Shown here: positions 10,723 through 22,656 of the stretch, piece after piece
How positions within the stretch are numbered: the first letter of the stretch is position 1
Layout of the letters: each line of letters starts with the position of its first letter
Assembly (NCBI GenBank): GCA_021401465.1
Contig: JADDMT010000056.1
Coordinates: 131,374-195,373, forward strand
Direction: 5' to 3'
DNA length: 64,000 bases
DNA from: Teratosphaeria epicoccoides
Taxonomy: Eukaryota > Ascomycota > Dothideomycetes > Mycosphaerellales > Teratosphaeriaceae
The notes under the pieces: model-generated
What the model saw: only the letters and a program-made list of their open reading frames with translations
What the model was told of the DNA's origin: nothing
The model's database searches: none
Made by a program: the position numbers and the translations under genes

Positions 10723-11614
10723 GCTGTACGGCGGACGGACTGCTGGCGGTGGGCCAAGGCCTGGGCTTCCACAGATGGGCGGCCCTGTCACTTCTATACG
10801 ATGGTGTGCCAGCTCCGATATTCCGCCACCTTTGCCACGCCACGCGCGAACACACTAGCGCGTTGTGAGTCAACATGCACGAAGGAATCACCTCGTCGTT
10901 CCCGACCAGTAAGGCAGTCACGAGGTCTCATGATGCCTGGCTGCACACAAGGTGACAAGAGACGTGTCAGCCGCAGCTACATGCGCACGTGATGCTCCGC
11001 CGATCTCTCATATTGCGATGAGAACAGAGACGTAGAATCACGGCCGCATCATTGTGGCGGGCTGTGGCAAGAAGGAATGTAATGACGTCGTCACTCTAGC
11101 TGCTAAGAATAGATCGGAGCAGGACGCCAATCCGCCAGCTCGCAGATCCGCTTGCAATCGGGCGTTGGTGAAATGCACATTGGTGGATGCAGCGCCTGCC
11201 AAGCCCAGGGACGACATGACTGGGCAGATTTCTCTGTACTATTGATCATTCCAACATGCTTATTAATGCGCCACAGCTACAGTCTGTGCGCACATGCGTA
11301 CATCGACATCACTTTCTTTTATCCCCATCAGCCAAGAGGACGCGGCTCACTCGTAAAATGTGAGTGGCCAGATCTGTTGTACGAAACTTGCAAGAAGACC
11401 TACATGGCGCCCGGATTCGCGAGTGTATGCATGTTGGTCTGTTGTCAATCAGCAGACGACTCTCATTAGGCTTCATCCTGCGGCGATCCCATCCTTCGTC
11501 GTCGCCCGCGGAGCCTGGTCAATCATGCAGCTGAACTGAGTGTGGAATACCCTGATTCTCCTCGAGGTCCTCAAGCTGTCTCGATTCTGACTCCTGTCTT
11601 CGAGAGACATTGTC
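10723..11614. other. divergent intergenic region
   Basis: Shared upstream region of the Bcs1-like gene (left, minus strand) and the GPI-protein gene (right, plus strand). No gene recognised; short open frames lack domain support. Confidence 0.4.
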
Positions 11615-12541
11615 ATGGCCCCGACTCGACGTGCATTGTTCGCCCTCTTCGCCTACGCAGCAAGCGTGTCATGTCAGGTTCTCGACTATCGCGGCACCAC
11701 TAGTTATGGAGGACCTGGGACGGGCATGTACAATGAGACCTTCCTTCGCGCGAGCCGGACTCCAAATGCCACCAGCGCTGTCGACTTCTCCCTTCGATCC
11801 CAACGTCACGCGCGAGATATTGCAATGACCTGGCGTGTAAACGTCACTTCTGTCCTACTTCCGAACTCTGCGGACGAGTCGGTGGCACTGACGAGCTTCG
11901 ACCTAAATTGGAGCGGAGGAAATGACAGTCTGGACGCCGAAATCGCCCCCTTGCAGGACGCCATCAATCAGTCTCAGACAAATCCATTCTGCGCTTCAAT
12001 CATTACAGCTGCCTTCCCTACGAACGTCACGAACCGATACAATTCTAGCGCGGCAGGGGACTGTTCGTACACTCTAGGAACGACCTGTGTACAGTCAATT
12101 CTGGGTTCACTCGGCGGACAGACAAGCAATGCATGCAAGAACCCTGGACCGTTGTCTTCGCTCGATGGGTGTGAAAGCTCCTTTGGAGTCTCACGCGACT
12201 ATGCGGCTGGAGTCCGCGGTAAGATAGTTGTGACAAGCAACACATTGTAACACGGCAAATACTGATACATGACAGACCTAGCTCATCTCACGAATACTCT
12301 CAACAGAACGGACGGCTTTTACTACTACAACAGTGGCACAACTGCACCGAGCAACGAGACCTACTACAAAGAAGCGGTAAACTTGCTTCAGATGCTTGTG
12401 CTCTCTGGCGATTCTGAGCCCGTACTTCTGTGCCAGCGAGTAAATAACACGACCACAAGCACCTCTACCGGAAGCCTGAGCCACGTCAATATCGCCGGTG
12501 CCATACTGCTGAGCTTGCTGGCGATTTCTTGCAATCTCTGA
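11615..12541 (+). CDS. Secreted, probably GPI-anchored cell-surface protein
   Basis: Two exons (11615-12218 and 12276-12541) with a 57-nt GT-AG intron give 289 residues. Features seen: N-terminal signal peptide (about residues 1-21, hydrophobic AFALFAY.. core ending SVSC), many N-glycosylation sequons (NET, NAT, NVT, NWS, NQS, NSS, NRT, NNTT), paired cysteines in the middle third, then a Ser/Thr linker and a hydrophobic C-terminal tail after a small-residue site near STGSLSH. That is the standard architecture of fungal GPI-anchored plasma-membrane or wall proteins. The extracellular domain is a fungal type I cannot assign to an enzyme, so function is unknown. Confidence 0.8.
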
Positions 12542-15500
12542 GTTTAGCGATCGTGATGAATCGGTGTCCTCAGCGTAGTCCGAAGACTGGATGATGTGGC
12601 AAGATATGTATGATTTCGTGCGTGGCCGGCAACACAATATGGGAGGTCGGCACAGACAGGAGGTGCCATCTTCGCCACATTTGAGGCTTCGACATGAAAC
12701 ACCTCGATGATAATGGCAATGGATTAGCTGGACGGCAGCCAGTGACGAGGTAGCAGTAGTCATACTGTACCAGCGACTGAACAGCAGAGATCGTATAGTG
12801 AGAATCTTACACAATCGCTTGCTCGATGTGCATCCACGAGGCTCAGCACTTTCAGCGGAGCTTAAGGCTTCGCAACACGACAAGGGCAGAAGTTGCTCAC
12901 GTCTATCAACCACAGATGGCGAGACTCAAGCTTGCACGTCTAGGGTCGATACAACCTCACAGGCTGAGTGGTGTCTACTTGCGATCACCTTTTGAGAATT
13001 TGGATTACCTTCTGGATGTACGAGGAGTTGAGTAATTGCCGTTCGCCCTGGTGATCCGGTTGAATGAACAGGACTCTCAGGCTGATTCTGCCAATGGTCG
13101 CGAGTCGATGTCATCGCCGAGGAAGTGTGCATCTCAACGAGGAAACAGACACACAGCGATGCCGACGCTGGTCAAGTGGGACCCTGTCGTCGATTGCAGA
13201 AAACTAGACGCCCGTCACTGGAGCGCGTTCCTTGGCAAGGATCCTCAGTCGCTTCGTTCTTGCTGCACGTAGCGCAAGATTATGTTCGGTTCGATGATGA
13301 TATTTTATGCACTTGACAGAGTGGCTACATGAAGCGATGGACAATGCCGATGTGTTGACGAACTGAATAATCGACCAATAGCACGTTCGTTGGGTCATGT
13401 AATAGACGATCCCTTTACCCTTGTGATACCTACGCATGCATCGTTCCAGGTGAGGAACTTGCCGGTACGGATCACTGGCGATTGCTTCCTCACAACTGTG
13501 AAGACAGCAATACAAAGATCTCGTCCAAAGGAATGGAGCTTATGCTTACCCTCGGGCTGACGGAGATGGTCCGACGCCACGACATCAACGTTCGGGCTTG
13601 CTCCTGGAGGAGCCGGCAAGTTTGATGGCGTGCAGCTGTGTGGTCTGACTGGGAATGGCCACAGCGCAATCGCAGAAGGTGACAGCATCAATGGGGACAG
13701 TGGCGGTGGCGTTGACGATTGCGACAACGCGGTTCAGCGGCTCGCAGGGGTCGTTGCTGCGAAGGCACCAGTGAATGGACAGGACACAAATGCTGCGCCA
13801 CAGGTGGCTGGCACTTGTCGGCATCGAATCGACGTATCAAAGTTGAGGAATAATTTGATAGACGTCGGTACATGTGTAGAAGTCACTGCTTGCGCCATGT
13901 CTTACTTAGGTTTGCGGCTTGAGCGTAACTCAGGTGTGGACGGCGACTTTACTAATAATACATCTGGCTACTTGTTCAGGATTACTAAGGATTGGTCTTG
14001 CTCAGGTGTAGGGCCGAATACATCCCTTGGCGATAAGCAGATCTCGTCTTCATTCGTAATAATGACCCCGAGAGGGCCAGCGGAGGTGCTTGAAATGCCG
14101 AGGCGGAAGGCATATGAGCCCAGTCTCGAGTTTTGCGTGTTTCCAAGGTTCCTTCGCTCTGGGTCATGTAGGCCAACCTCTCTCCCTCTGCGGCATTAAA
14201 CTCATCGTCGGTGATCTCAAGAGACTCGTAGAGTGCGCGATGTTCGCTATCCGTGAGGACTGTATTCGCAAAGGGGGGGAATCGCTAGTCCGCAGTCCGA
14301 ATGTGCAGCCAATTTGTGCCATGTGCACGTTAACGTCCACGTCTCTCTCTGTGTTAAGTGAAGCTGCTGTACTTCATGAAAAGCATCGCAGAGAATTCTA
14401 ACTCCGGCCCAGGATGTGCGGGAGTTACCGAACGACGGGTGGGGTGCGATTTTGGTTCTTGGTTACAGCCTTAGCCCGCCTCATGTCGACCGCGACCAAC
14501 TCTGTTCTATCTGTTGTCCGCTCCACATAGGCCACATCACCCAGCATCTTGTCCACAGCTGAACAGACGGGGGACGAGGCCCTCGAGCGCTGCGCCTGGA
14601 CGGCTCGAGGTGGCGAAGGCATATACCTACCATTTGCGTGTGTGCGATGCTAAGATCCCGGCTTCACTAGGTGCCGATCGTGTCCTCATTTCGGCATCGT
14701 CCAGGAACCATGTGCATCTACGAAAAAAATGGCGCCAAACAAGCTACTCTGACTCCACGACATCGCTTGGGGGAGATTTTGCGTCAACGCAATTCCTTCG
14801 AAGCCGAGATGCAGCATGCTGGTCAAAGCGGCAATGGCTCGCACCGCAGTGTCCAAAGGCTCCTCCCGTACCAAGATTCTGTATTTCTGCCAGGTTTGGT
14901 CAGGTTTGGAAGAAAGGGGCACGGGAGTTGAAGGCTAGATCCAGCCCTGCTCGCCTACAGCGCTGCGAATCATTTCGAACTTTGAGACACCGCCACACGC
15001 ATCTGCACTGCCACTCCTTTGACCACGGTCTTGCTAGATGCCGTTGCTTGATGAATAGTTGCCGCGGCTCAGCCAATGGCGTACCTAAGACTCCTTGGTC
15101 CCTTTTCGACTACCATCTGGTAGACACCAGCAGAAAAATTGTCTACTTCTCGGTATCGCCGATTTTAGATCCAACGACATGGAGCCTATTGGCAAAATGG
15201 GTTTTAGCCATGCGTTTCTGCAGCGAGTTCGCATCTCTGCGAGGAGCTTGTACCACATTCGAGATGGACGCCAATAAGTCCTAGGTCCAGGCACTTTTTC
15301 GCAGATCCAGCTCATGTTGACCATCGATCGTTTCGACTCCGGGCATCATACAATCGAGCTGCACTCAGTCAAACCGGGACATCGTCCAAGGGGGTCCATT
15401 GAAGGAAACGCCAACGCATACTCACCGCCGTTGAGAGTCGCCCCTCCACAGCGTCCAATGACGGGCCTCAGGTGCTTGGGATCATTGCATTAACGGCACG

Positions 15501-15565
15501 CACTAAGATACTCCGCTGAGGCACAACACAGCATCACTGCGTTTAAGACCGGCTTTCTTCCATAG
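12542..15565. other. 3-kb region without a supported gene
   Basis: Open frames up to 256 codons occur (for example 14514-15284 plus, 13630-14199 plus). None has a recognisable domain, signal peptide or clear codon pattern, and overlapping frames on the other strand are nearly as long. It may hold a fast-evolving gene, noncoding RNA or decayed sequence; I see no repeat structure. Confidence 0.35.
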
Positions 15566-17557
15566 ATGAAGCTCGTCCCGTCGAACGGGCGTTCCTCTTC
15601 TATGGCATCCAGCTCGCGCGCATCGCGATCTCCAGCCGCAGGCGGTGTTGGCGCCGTACATTCTTACCGCATGTATGTATCGCAGAAATATCTCGACTTG
15701 ACCAAAAGGAAACTGGAGCTTGTTAGACTACCAAGAGAGCCGCAGACTGCGCATTCGAACCCCAACTTTGGCATTACAAAGTCGGATCTGGAACCTCTGA
15801 TCGATCATTGGCTCGAAGAGTACGACTGGCGGAGAGAAGAGGCGTCTTTCAATGAAAATCTTCCGCAATTCCGAGCTGTCATCAATGGCACGCGACTTCA
15901 TTTTGTGCACAGGCGGTCAAATGCGCCAAATGCGATTCCGTTGTTGTTCGTTCATGGGTTTCCCGAGAGCTTTATCACTGTTGGCAGTGTCATTGAGATG
16001 CTGTGTACTCCCGTCGTTACACCACCAAGATGCGATGAAAGCGTACCTGCTTTCCATGTCGTTTGCCCAAGCATTCCTGGATTCGGCTTTAGCGACCCGC
16101 TGCCTGAGGAAGGAAATGCCATCCCGACTACTGCAGCCATTTTTGACGCGTTGATGAAAAATCTCGGCTATCAGCAATACATGGTTCACGGATCTGGTTG
16201 GTAAGTCAACTCCTGATCCCCCGATAGCTGCAACAAAGCTTGACGGTACGCATAATCGCGATCCTGGGTTGAGATTGACATGTGTGCCTCCGACGAAGAG
16301 CAGCGCGCGGTTTGAGAGTCTTGTTGGCTGGAACAATCGTTGCAAGAATGGCAGCTTGGTGGTGTCCTGCTTCAGCCAGTTTCGGAAAATTGCACCAGCA
16401 GAGCTGGGTGCAGAGCTGGGTGCAGCGAAAATGCTTGAGGCGCCAATTGCTAACGTCGCTCAGGGGTTTCAAAATATGTAGAATGCTTGCGGTTGGACAC
16501 AGCGATAGCTGCATGGCTATACATACCGTCAATCCGGACGTACCGCCGCCAAGGTTCGATGTCCGCACCCCGAAGAAGATAAGAGACAAGGTTTCCAGGC
16601 TGACCACTGCGATTCTGCGCAGACCAAGCTTTGGGTACGGGCAGGAGAGCTTGATGCCAAATTCAGGCATGCCTTCTCCGACCCTACCATCGCCAGGAGC
16701 AAGGACGCCTGTCCTGCCAGGCGTATTTCCACAGCCCACAGAGCGCCCACAAACGATGGCCTACGCATTCTGCGATTCTCCACTGGGCCTGTTGGCATAC
16801 TTCCTAGATCTCATACAGCCGCAGGCGGCCAGCAGACCGTCAGGAAGTCCGCCGTCGCTCGCACCCTCGACAGCAGGAACACCTTCCGAGCGACAATCGC
16901 CGGTGTTGTCGAGATCGCCGTCAAGCCCAGCTGGTTCGGTTTCAAGCACACAGACAAGTCAATCACACGGCCGCTCGCCTCAAACGCCACTTGAGTTGGG
17001 CGATCGTCAAAGTCCTTGGACTTTGACCACAATTATCAATTGGTAAGCTTGTCGAAGTGTCACATAGTGATGCAACCCCGATAGCCAGTGGCAGCAATTG
17101 CTTCAAAATGACCGAGACAGGCTCTTTCATACATTTGGAGACCGCGCTGAAAATCCATCCCAGGACCATGATCTATTGGCTACCCGGTCCAGAGGTAGCC
17201 TTACGATGGCTCGCGAACTCTGCCACACTTGTGCCGTCGCTTTGGCTAAGTCACAGCAACGTCCCGCTCGGCATTACGCACTTCAGAGATGGGAATGCTC
17301 GGTCTGCGAGTCCTGGCACAGGACACACCCCACCGCAATGGGCCGAGGCGTACCACAGAATCGCGATGATCCGTCAACGAGCAGGAAGAGTCAGATTCCC
17401 GGCGTGGGAGCGACCCATGGAGATAGTGATGGACATCAGAGAGCTGGCGGGTATACTGAGCGCTGGTCCGCTCCACTCGCCAGGACCTGTGGTTATCCAA
17501 GGGATGGAAATGCCGCCGCCGCCTCCACAGCACTTCTATCCAGGGACGGCGCAATGA
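15566..17557 (+). CDS. Epoxide-hydrolase-fold protein lacking catalytic Asp and His
   Basis: Three exons: 15566-16200, 16464-17042 and 17164-17557, GT-AG introns of 263 and 121 nt, both splitting a Trp codon; 535 residues. It has the N-terminal lid domain of microsomal-type epoxide hydrolases (about residues 55-150), the oxyanion-hole motif HGFPESF, the lid region TMAYAFCDSPLGLLAYFLD, and the C-terminal WLPGPEVALRWLANS block. In active enzymes the nucleophile elbow is G-x-D-W-G; here it reads GSGWG, with Gly in place of Asp. The catalytic His normally sits in GGHFAALERP; here the segment reads GRVRFPAWERP. With two triad positions gone, hydrolase activity is unlikely. The long frame is otherwise intact, so it may be a pseudoenzyme. 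The exon joins are my inference from family alignment. Confidence 0.75.
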
Positions 17558-18011
17558 TACCACACGATGCGTCGATGATCAATCCCGCTTTCAGCGTTAG
17601 CGACGATTGCAAATTCATAATTCTGTTCATCTACGCGTTTCAATCGAGGGCCGGCATCACATGCAAACGATGATCAACAACCAATTACAAAACATCCGAG
17701 CAAACGCGTCTGGCGTCATTGCACTTGAGTGATCGACGTCTTTCTGTACCATTGATTCATCTTCTCTGCAAAATTGCCGGACAAAATGATAAGAGGTAGA
17801 AGGTAGTGGACGTTTGAAGCTCGCAGTCGGTGCGAAGCCACTACAAAGTACGTAAGCTTCCTCGGTCCCGGACTTTGCTAGGGACAAGCTTCTGAGCCGA
17901 GTCTCTTGGCGCGCTAGCCATTTCGCGTAGTCGGTACCGAGCGGCTTCTCCGAGCTGCACGGTCTGCACAACTTGAATATCTCGAATTCTCTACTGCCAT
18001 GTCTCCTCCTC
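17558..18011. other. intergenic
   Basis: 3' flank of the epoxide-hydrolase-like gene and 5' flank of the next gene. An in-frame TTG at 17973 precedes the ATG used for the downstream gene. Nothing else seen. Confidence 0.4.
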
Positions 18012-20117
18012 ATGCCTGGCCGAATATCCAAAGGATTCGCTGGGCTTCAGCCGTCAGCCGTCGATCCCTACGTCTGTCCTACTTGCATCATTGGATGGGC
18101 GGCCTGGACTTCCTCAGGCAAAGGACGCGCCGATGGGGCACGACATTGCTCAACGCAGTCTTCAGCATCACGATCTCGAACGACTGTTTCGCTGAGACGC
18201 ATAGGAGACCAATCGCTCCACAAGGCGTCCAGAGTCAAGAGGAAATATGCTACATATGCCTCGCTGGCTTCGGCGACCGCGATCAATGCGCCTTCGACTG
18301 TCCCTGAGGAATACAGGGCGCTCCATCAGAGATTATTAGGGCTGCAGCACGGGACTATCAGTTATGTGAATCTGGCGAGATTGCAGCTCGCTATCAGGAG
18401 TCTGGAAAGCAGAGATCCTGTGATCAGGGTTGCGCTTCTTGGATTAGGTGTCAATGGTGCATGGGCGGCACGCAAGCTCGCGCGCGTTTTGTTGAGCGAC
18501 GCGTTGAGCGACGAGGAGGCGTGGGAGCAAGAGATGATAGGTCCGGCACAGGAGGGGAGGAGTCTGTTGCTACAATACGGCAGCAGTGAGGATGTGGCCC
18601 AGCATAGTCCGTTGGTTCAGACTGTGCGCATACCTTCGCCGTTTCTCAGGCGGCACAAGCTTGAGATACTGGTGTCGACTTTGAATGCGGAGGGGAGGAC
18701 GGTGAATCAAATTACCGAAGCGGAAATCGAGGAAGCAATATTGGTGCCGTCGTTGACAATACCGAATTCTGCAGGCGGCCGGGTGGGATTCGTGAGATAC
18801 CCTGTCCACAAGGCTTTGGTTGTGGCGCAAGGCGTCACTGGGGCGGTGCAGTATCGACGCCTGCCACAATTTCTGGAGAAGTCTACTCTGATACACTCTG
18901 CTCTGAGCTTGCCTCTTCGTGCATCATCTGACGCGGAGACTGCAGAGCAGACAACCACCGATACTCTCATTGACATCGACCTCGCGACACACGCTTTAAA
19001 TCTGTTTCGGAGTAGTAAAGCCAATGGAGCGCAATTCAGTCACGAGTGGCAAACAAGTCGCGTGGCGGTCGTGTCAGGATGGCTGGGCGGCGTTGAACAG
19101 TCAGCGGCGGCAGGCATGCATCCAGTCGTGCGAATATTGCTCGACTCTGTACTGATCAACGCTTCTTCGGCTGTGGAGCAGTCAGAAACGAGAGCGGCAT
19201 CTGCAGCTGCTCTGGCGACTGTTCCAGCTTACACGCGAGAAGGCTTAGAGAAACCCATTTCTGACTGGTCCGCGGACGCGCACCGGGATCTGCAGATCAA
19301 TCTCAACACGGCGCTCGCCTCGCACACCTGGCGGCGAACAGCTTGGTGGCGACTTCTTTGGCGTATAGATGATGTCTCAGTGTCTGCGAGTGACGTTCTT
19401 CGTCTTGCGTGGCTCACGGAAGCCGAGCAGAATCTGGCGTTCCTCAGTGGACGTATCGTGGAGTCTGGGATTGCAAGCTCCTCAGAGCTGAAGGCAGCGG
19501 GATCGGTGGCAGTGACTCAACACGAGCTGCCCCAAGCCAACATGGGTCCTTCAGCTGCTGGCGAGGTAGTCGAGGGCAAGGCGCAGACGTGGGAGCCACA
19601 GCGGGCCCAAGTCATGACGCCCGCTGATCTACTGCCTACTCCAACGCTCGTGTCTCGGATCGAGCATCAAGGGGATGCGAAGATGCTGTTTGACCCACCG
19701 TGGCCACAGACCATTTACATCAGTCGTCAGCAGATTCTCAACACTCTGGTGCCGGCTTTGCACCGCAGAGCGCAGGTGCTTCTTCTCCGCACCCTCAGCA
19801 CGATTGGTGGCACTTCAGCGCTGGGCGTATGGATTTGGGTTGCATTTACGGATGTGTATGCTGCTGGCGCTGTAGCGAGTCTAGGTTTGGCGTGGAGTTT
19901 GCGGAGGCTGCAAAGGCTTTGGGGCAAGGAAAGGGATGACTTCACCGAGGTGATCAGGGAGGACGGCAGGAAGGTGCTCGGTGAGGTGGAGAATAATCTG
20001 CGGCGCCTGGTCAGGGATGGTGGTAGAGTGGGTGTGCGGGAGGAGGATAGGAAGAACTGGGCTCTGGCGAGGAAGGCCATTGAGGGCGTCCAAGATGAGT
20101 TGATGAAGGTCAAGTAG
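18012..20117 (+). CDS. Probable mitochondrial inner-membrane protein (Mmc1-like)
   Basis: About 701 residues in one exon. The N-terminus is rich in Arg/Ser/Ala and poor in acids through residue ~90, as expected of a mitochondrial targeting sequence. A central α-helical region follows, beginning with a Gly-rich VALLGLGVNGAWAARKLAR segment that is reminiscent of a nucleotide-binding strand-loop-helix. Near residues 600-640 two adjacent hydrophobic helices (GTSALGVWIWVAF and AAGAVASLGLAWSL) could form a hairpin in the inner membrane, followed by a basic coiled-coil tail. This layout resembles fungal Mmc1-type mitochondrial proteins as I recall them; I cannot verify the assignment, so only the compartment and topology are offered. 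I start at ATG 18012. Confidence 0.75.
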   Translation: MPGRISKGFAGLQPSAVDPYVCPTCIIGWAAWTSSGKGRADGARHCSTQSSASRSRTTVSLRRIGDQSLHKASRVKRKYATYASLASATAINAPSTVPEEYRALHQRLLGLQHGTISYVNLARLQLAIRSLESRDPVIRVALLGLGVNGAWAARKLARVLLSDALSDEEAWEQEMIGPAQEGRSLLLQYGSSEDVAQHSPLVQTVRIPSPFLRRHKLEILVSTLNAEGRTVNQITEAEIEEAILVPSLTIPNSAGGRVGFVRYPVHKALVVAQGVTGAVQYRRLPQFLEKSTLIHSALSLPLRASSDAETAEQTTTDTLIDIDLATHALNLFRSSKANGAQFSHEWQTSRVAVVSGWLGGVEQSAAAGMHPVVRILLDSVLINASSAVEQSETRAASAAALATVPAYTREGLEKPISDWSADAHRDLQINLNTALASHTWRRTAWWRLLWRIDDVSVSASDVLRLAWLTEAEQNLAFLSGRIVESGIASSSELKAAGSVAVTQHELPQANMGPSAAGEVVEGKAQTWEPQRAQVMTPADLLPTPTLVSRIEHQGDAKMLFDPPWPQTIYISRQQILNTLVPALHRRAQVLLLRTLSTIGGTSALGVWIWVAFTDVYAAGAVASLGLAWSLRRLQRLWGKERDDFTEVIREDGRKVLGEVENNLRRLVRDGGRVGVREEDRKNWALARKAIEGVQDELMKVK

Positions 20118-21261
20118 GAGCGTGATTCCATGTAGACTTGGCTTGCGGCATTTCATTATCTGACTGCGGCATGTCAGCAGCTATGTGCTTGCGCTACCGG
20201 ACGCGAGGAAATCCGTCGACGGTCATGGGAGTTGCAGGCAAGGAACGCAAGCGAAGCAGACATTATGTGCACGCGAATGATGTTCATAGCAGTGATCTTT
20301 GCTCGTAAGTTGAGCGCTGCACACAGAGTGCCACCCCACAGACGACGGCGAGGAGCTCAAGCTTTGGGTGTTGGATATCCGGCCAATTGTGTCCACGGAG
20401 CAATATCAGTGGCTGTCACTGCTGCCGCCGAACCTGGAATGTGCAGAAGCGATTCAAGCATGGCGGCAGATCCATGCGTTGTCCCGTCTCATGGCCGAAG
20501 CGGCTAATGTCGACAAAGGTGCAATTCGTGCGCTAGTCTGTTTGGCAGCTCGGACTGGAAGGCTGCTACCGGTCACGCTAACGCCGGCCCCAGCGCCATA
20601 GCGATGGGTGATTCTGCATTATCATCACCAGCACACGCTCTTCTTTCCGTCTGTTGGAATACAAAGCAGCCAAGCTGCCAATGAGCGGTTCACACTACCG
20701 AAGCCCCTCAGCACGGTGGCGTAAGAGCCGAAGCAGGAGACGTCGATGCGCACACTTCTGGCCCACGCTTCACCACTCTGTGCCGACAAAAACGTTTTCT
20801 GGAGATTCGGTGAAGGGCGTTGAGAGATCCAATTGAGGCGCTAGCACGATCCACATTTGCAAGCGCTGCAGACATTGGCCAGCTATTAATGTCGGCCTCC
20901 CAGCAAGGCATCGCACGCATATTGAAGGACGGATGTCGGGGCTATGCTGCATTGGGCGATCGAAGATGAGTGAGTGGTGACGATGCCGCATGGTCTCACT
21001 TTATCTGTTGCACCCTTTCTTGTCTCTTTTGCTGTCTGTGTTGCTGAGTCGCCCGGGTTGCAACGGCGCTGCACCTTTGTCCGTCTGTCGCTCCTGGATT
21101 ACCTGGTCGACCTTGGAGGAGGTGGGTCTGGAGGGTATCGACGAACACGCCGAGAATTGCTGGAGGGGTGGTTGCAGCGTCTTCGCTACGCCAAGGCAGC
21201 CGGGCATATATATCAGAACCGACACAGGCTCGGGTATTCGATCCCTGGAACGTCAGACATC
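20118..21261. other. intergenic, possible short split ORF
   Basis: A coherent coding-like stretch runs from 20342 to 20601 (reading DDGEELKLWVLDIRPIV... to a TAG). It could join to ATG 20265 through a 37-nt GT-AG gap (20305-20341), giving about 99 residues. That is unusually short for a fungal intron, so I do not call a gene. The rest shows nothing clear. Confidence 0.3.
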
Positions 21262-21798
21262 ATGGGCCAACTGTCGAACGGCGCGATCATCGTCATCGTC
21301 CTCGTCGGCGCAGGTGTAGGCTTGTTAATGTAAGCGAAGCGGCGGAAGAAGTTCCTCCCATCACACCCAACGCATACTCACCCGTGTCCCTGCAGGTTCT
21401 ACGCCGTCGCGCGCTTCTTTTTCATGAAACAAAGCGATGCCAGCGACCCCAGTCGCTTCGTGCCGCATGCCGAACAAGCACAATATATGTCTTCCGTCCG
21501 GACCCGGGAACGCTCCATGCTTGGTGTGCCGCCGGGATACAATAAGAAGCACGTTCATGGATATGCGCATGCGAGGGAAAGCTCTGGACCGTCCAGTGGC
21601 TATTATTCTGGACCGATGAGTGAGGGTGTTTTGACGCCGCCTGTGGCTACGCCGCTTGACGAAAAGAGAGGGGCGGCTGTGGCGGTGCATCCGCCGTATG
21701 CGGAGGGAGGGTATCACCCGACTCCGGATGCGGATGAGAAGAAGAAGGATGAGAAGGCTGCTGAGGTGAAGGCTGCAGCGGTCAAAGAAGATGTTTGA
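21262..21798 (+). CDS. Small single-pass membrane protein of unknown function
   Basis: Two exons, 21262-21329 and 21396-21798, intron 21330-21395 (GT-AG, 66 nt), 156 residues. The first exon and the start of the second encode one hydrophobic segment (GAIIVIVLVGAGVGLLMFYAVARFFF) within the first 36 residues. A hydrophilic tail follows, with a Tyr/Gly/Ser stretch and a Lys/Glu/Ala-rich C-terminus. The short N-terminus before the helix and positive residues after it suggest a cytosolic tail. The intron splits the Met codon of LLM. I do not recognise a family; short proteins of this design are common and poorly studied in filamentous fungi. Confidence 0.65.
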
Positions 21799-22656
21799 GG
21801 GTGGCGAGCGGGCTGTGGATTGAGGGCCACTCAAGGAGAGGGAGAGAGGGATGGAGGTCTGTCGTCCCGTGAGCTTCATGACCGCCACGTGCAACGCGGC
21901 AGCAGGATGCCAAGGTCGCGGTCGACCTGTCAAGACAGGGCCAGGCGGAGTTGTGAGGATTGTTCGCAGCCCTCGTGACGTTGGCTGGCTACGAATGGTG
22001 CACAGTAGCGCCAGATCGGCAGCTTGAGAAACACGTTCACGGGACACATATCTGTCCCAGACCGAAGACCCGAAGGCCGGTCGATGGGACGAGTCAGAAA
22101 TCGATCACGGCTTGCTTATACACAGATGCCGCCCGCAATGGGCCGACCATATAGCGCGCGGCAGACACGTTCGTGCTCCGGACCGTTGCAGTCTGACGCT
22201 GAGACGTCGACATGTTCAGGCGCACAGGGAAAGTCATGTTTCCAGGCTCGGGGAGCAGGAAACACGGGCTCGTTCGGGCTGCTCCTGTTCGAGGACCATG
22301 AAAGTGTGACGTGAGTGATGTCGCATCAGCGTACACGTATTTCTTTGCTGGTCCTGCGTGTGTTGGGCGCAGTAGCAGTGAGAGCAGACGGTTGTGTAGT
22401 GAAGTTTTCAGGTACACCCGCGCGCTCCGCAACTCTCGTCAATAACCAGTCAATAACCCGTCAAGCCCTGCTACCATGCCTCATGCCTCCCGACCTCCTC
22501 TCCGCGCTCGTGACGGTGGTATCACGGTGGTATCACGGTGGCATACGTGTTTGTTGACGTTGTCGATGAGACGATGACGGACGCTGGACTCTGTTGACGA
22601 GGCTCCGAAATCGATGTACCTCCCACACCTCCCCGTCAATCATCGGCACGTGAGAC
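21799..22656. other. intergenic with a short tandem repeat
   Basis: No gene recognised. An 11-bp unit (acggtggtatc) occurs three times in tandem at 22513-22545. A CACGTG lies just upstream of the next start codon (about 22648). Confidence 0.4.
22513..22545. repeat. 11-bp tandem repeat, three copies
   Basis: Unit ACGGTGGTATC repeated, the third copy with two to three changes. Located about 110 bp upstream of the DUF4048 gene. Confidence 0.75.

Noticed and set aside
13630..14199. 189-codon open frame as a gene
   Set aside because: Biased composition and no recognisable motif; competing frames overlap on the minus strand.
14514..15284. 256-codon open frame as a gene
   Set aside because: No ATG-led domain, signal or coding texture; opposite-strand frames are similar, so I treat it as chance.
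20265..20601. Two-exon small protein
   Set aside because: It needs a 37-nt intron, below the usual fungal minimum, and has no family match I recognise.
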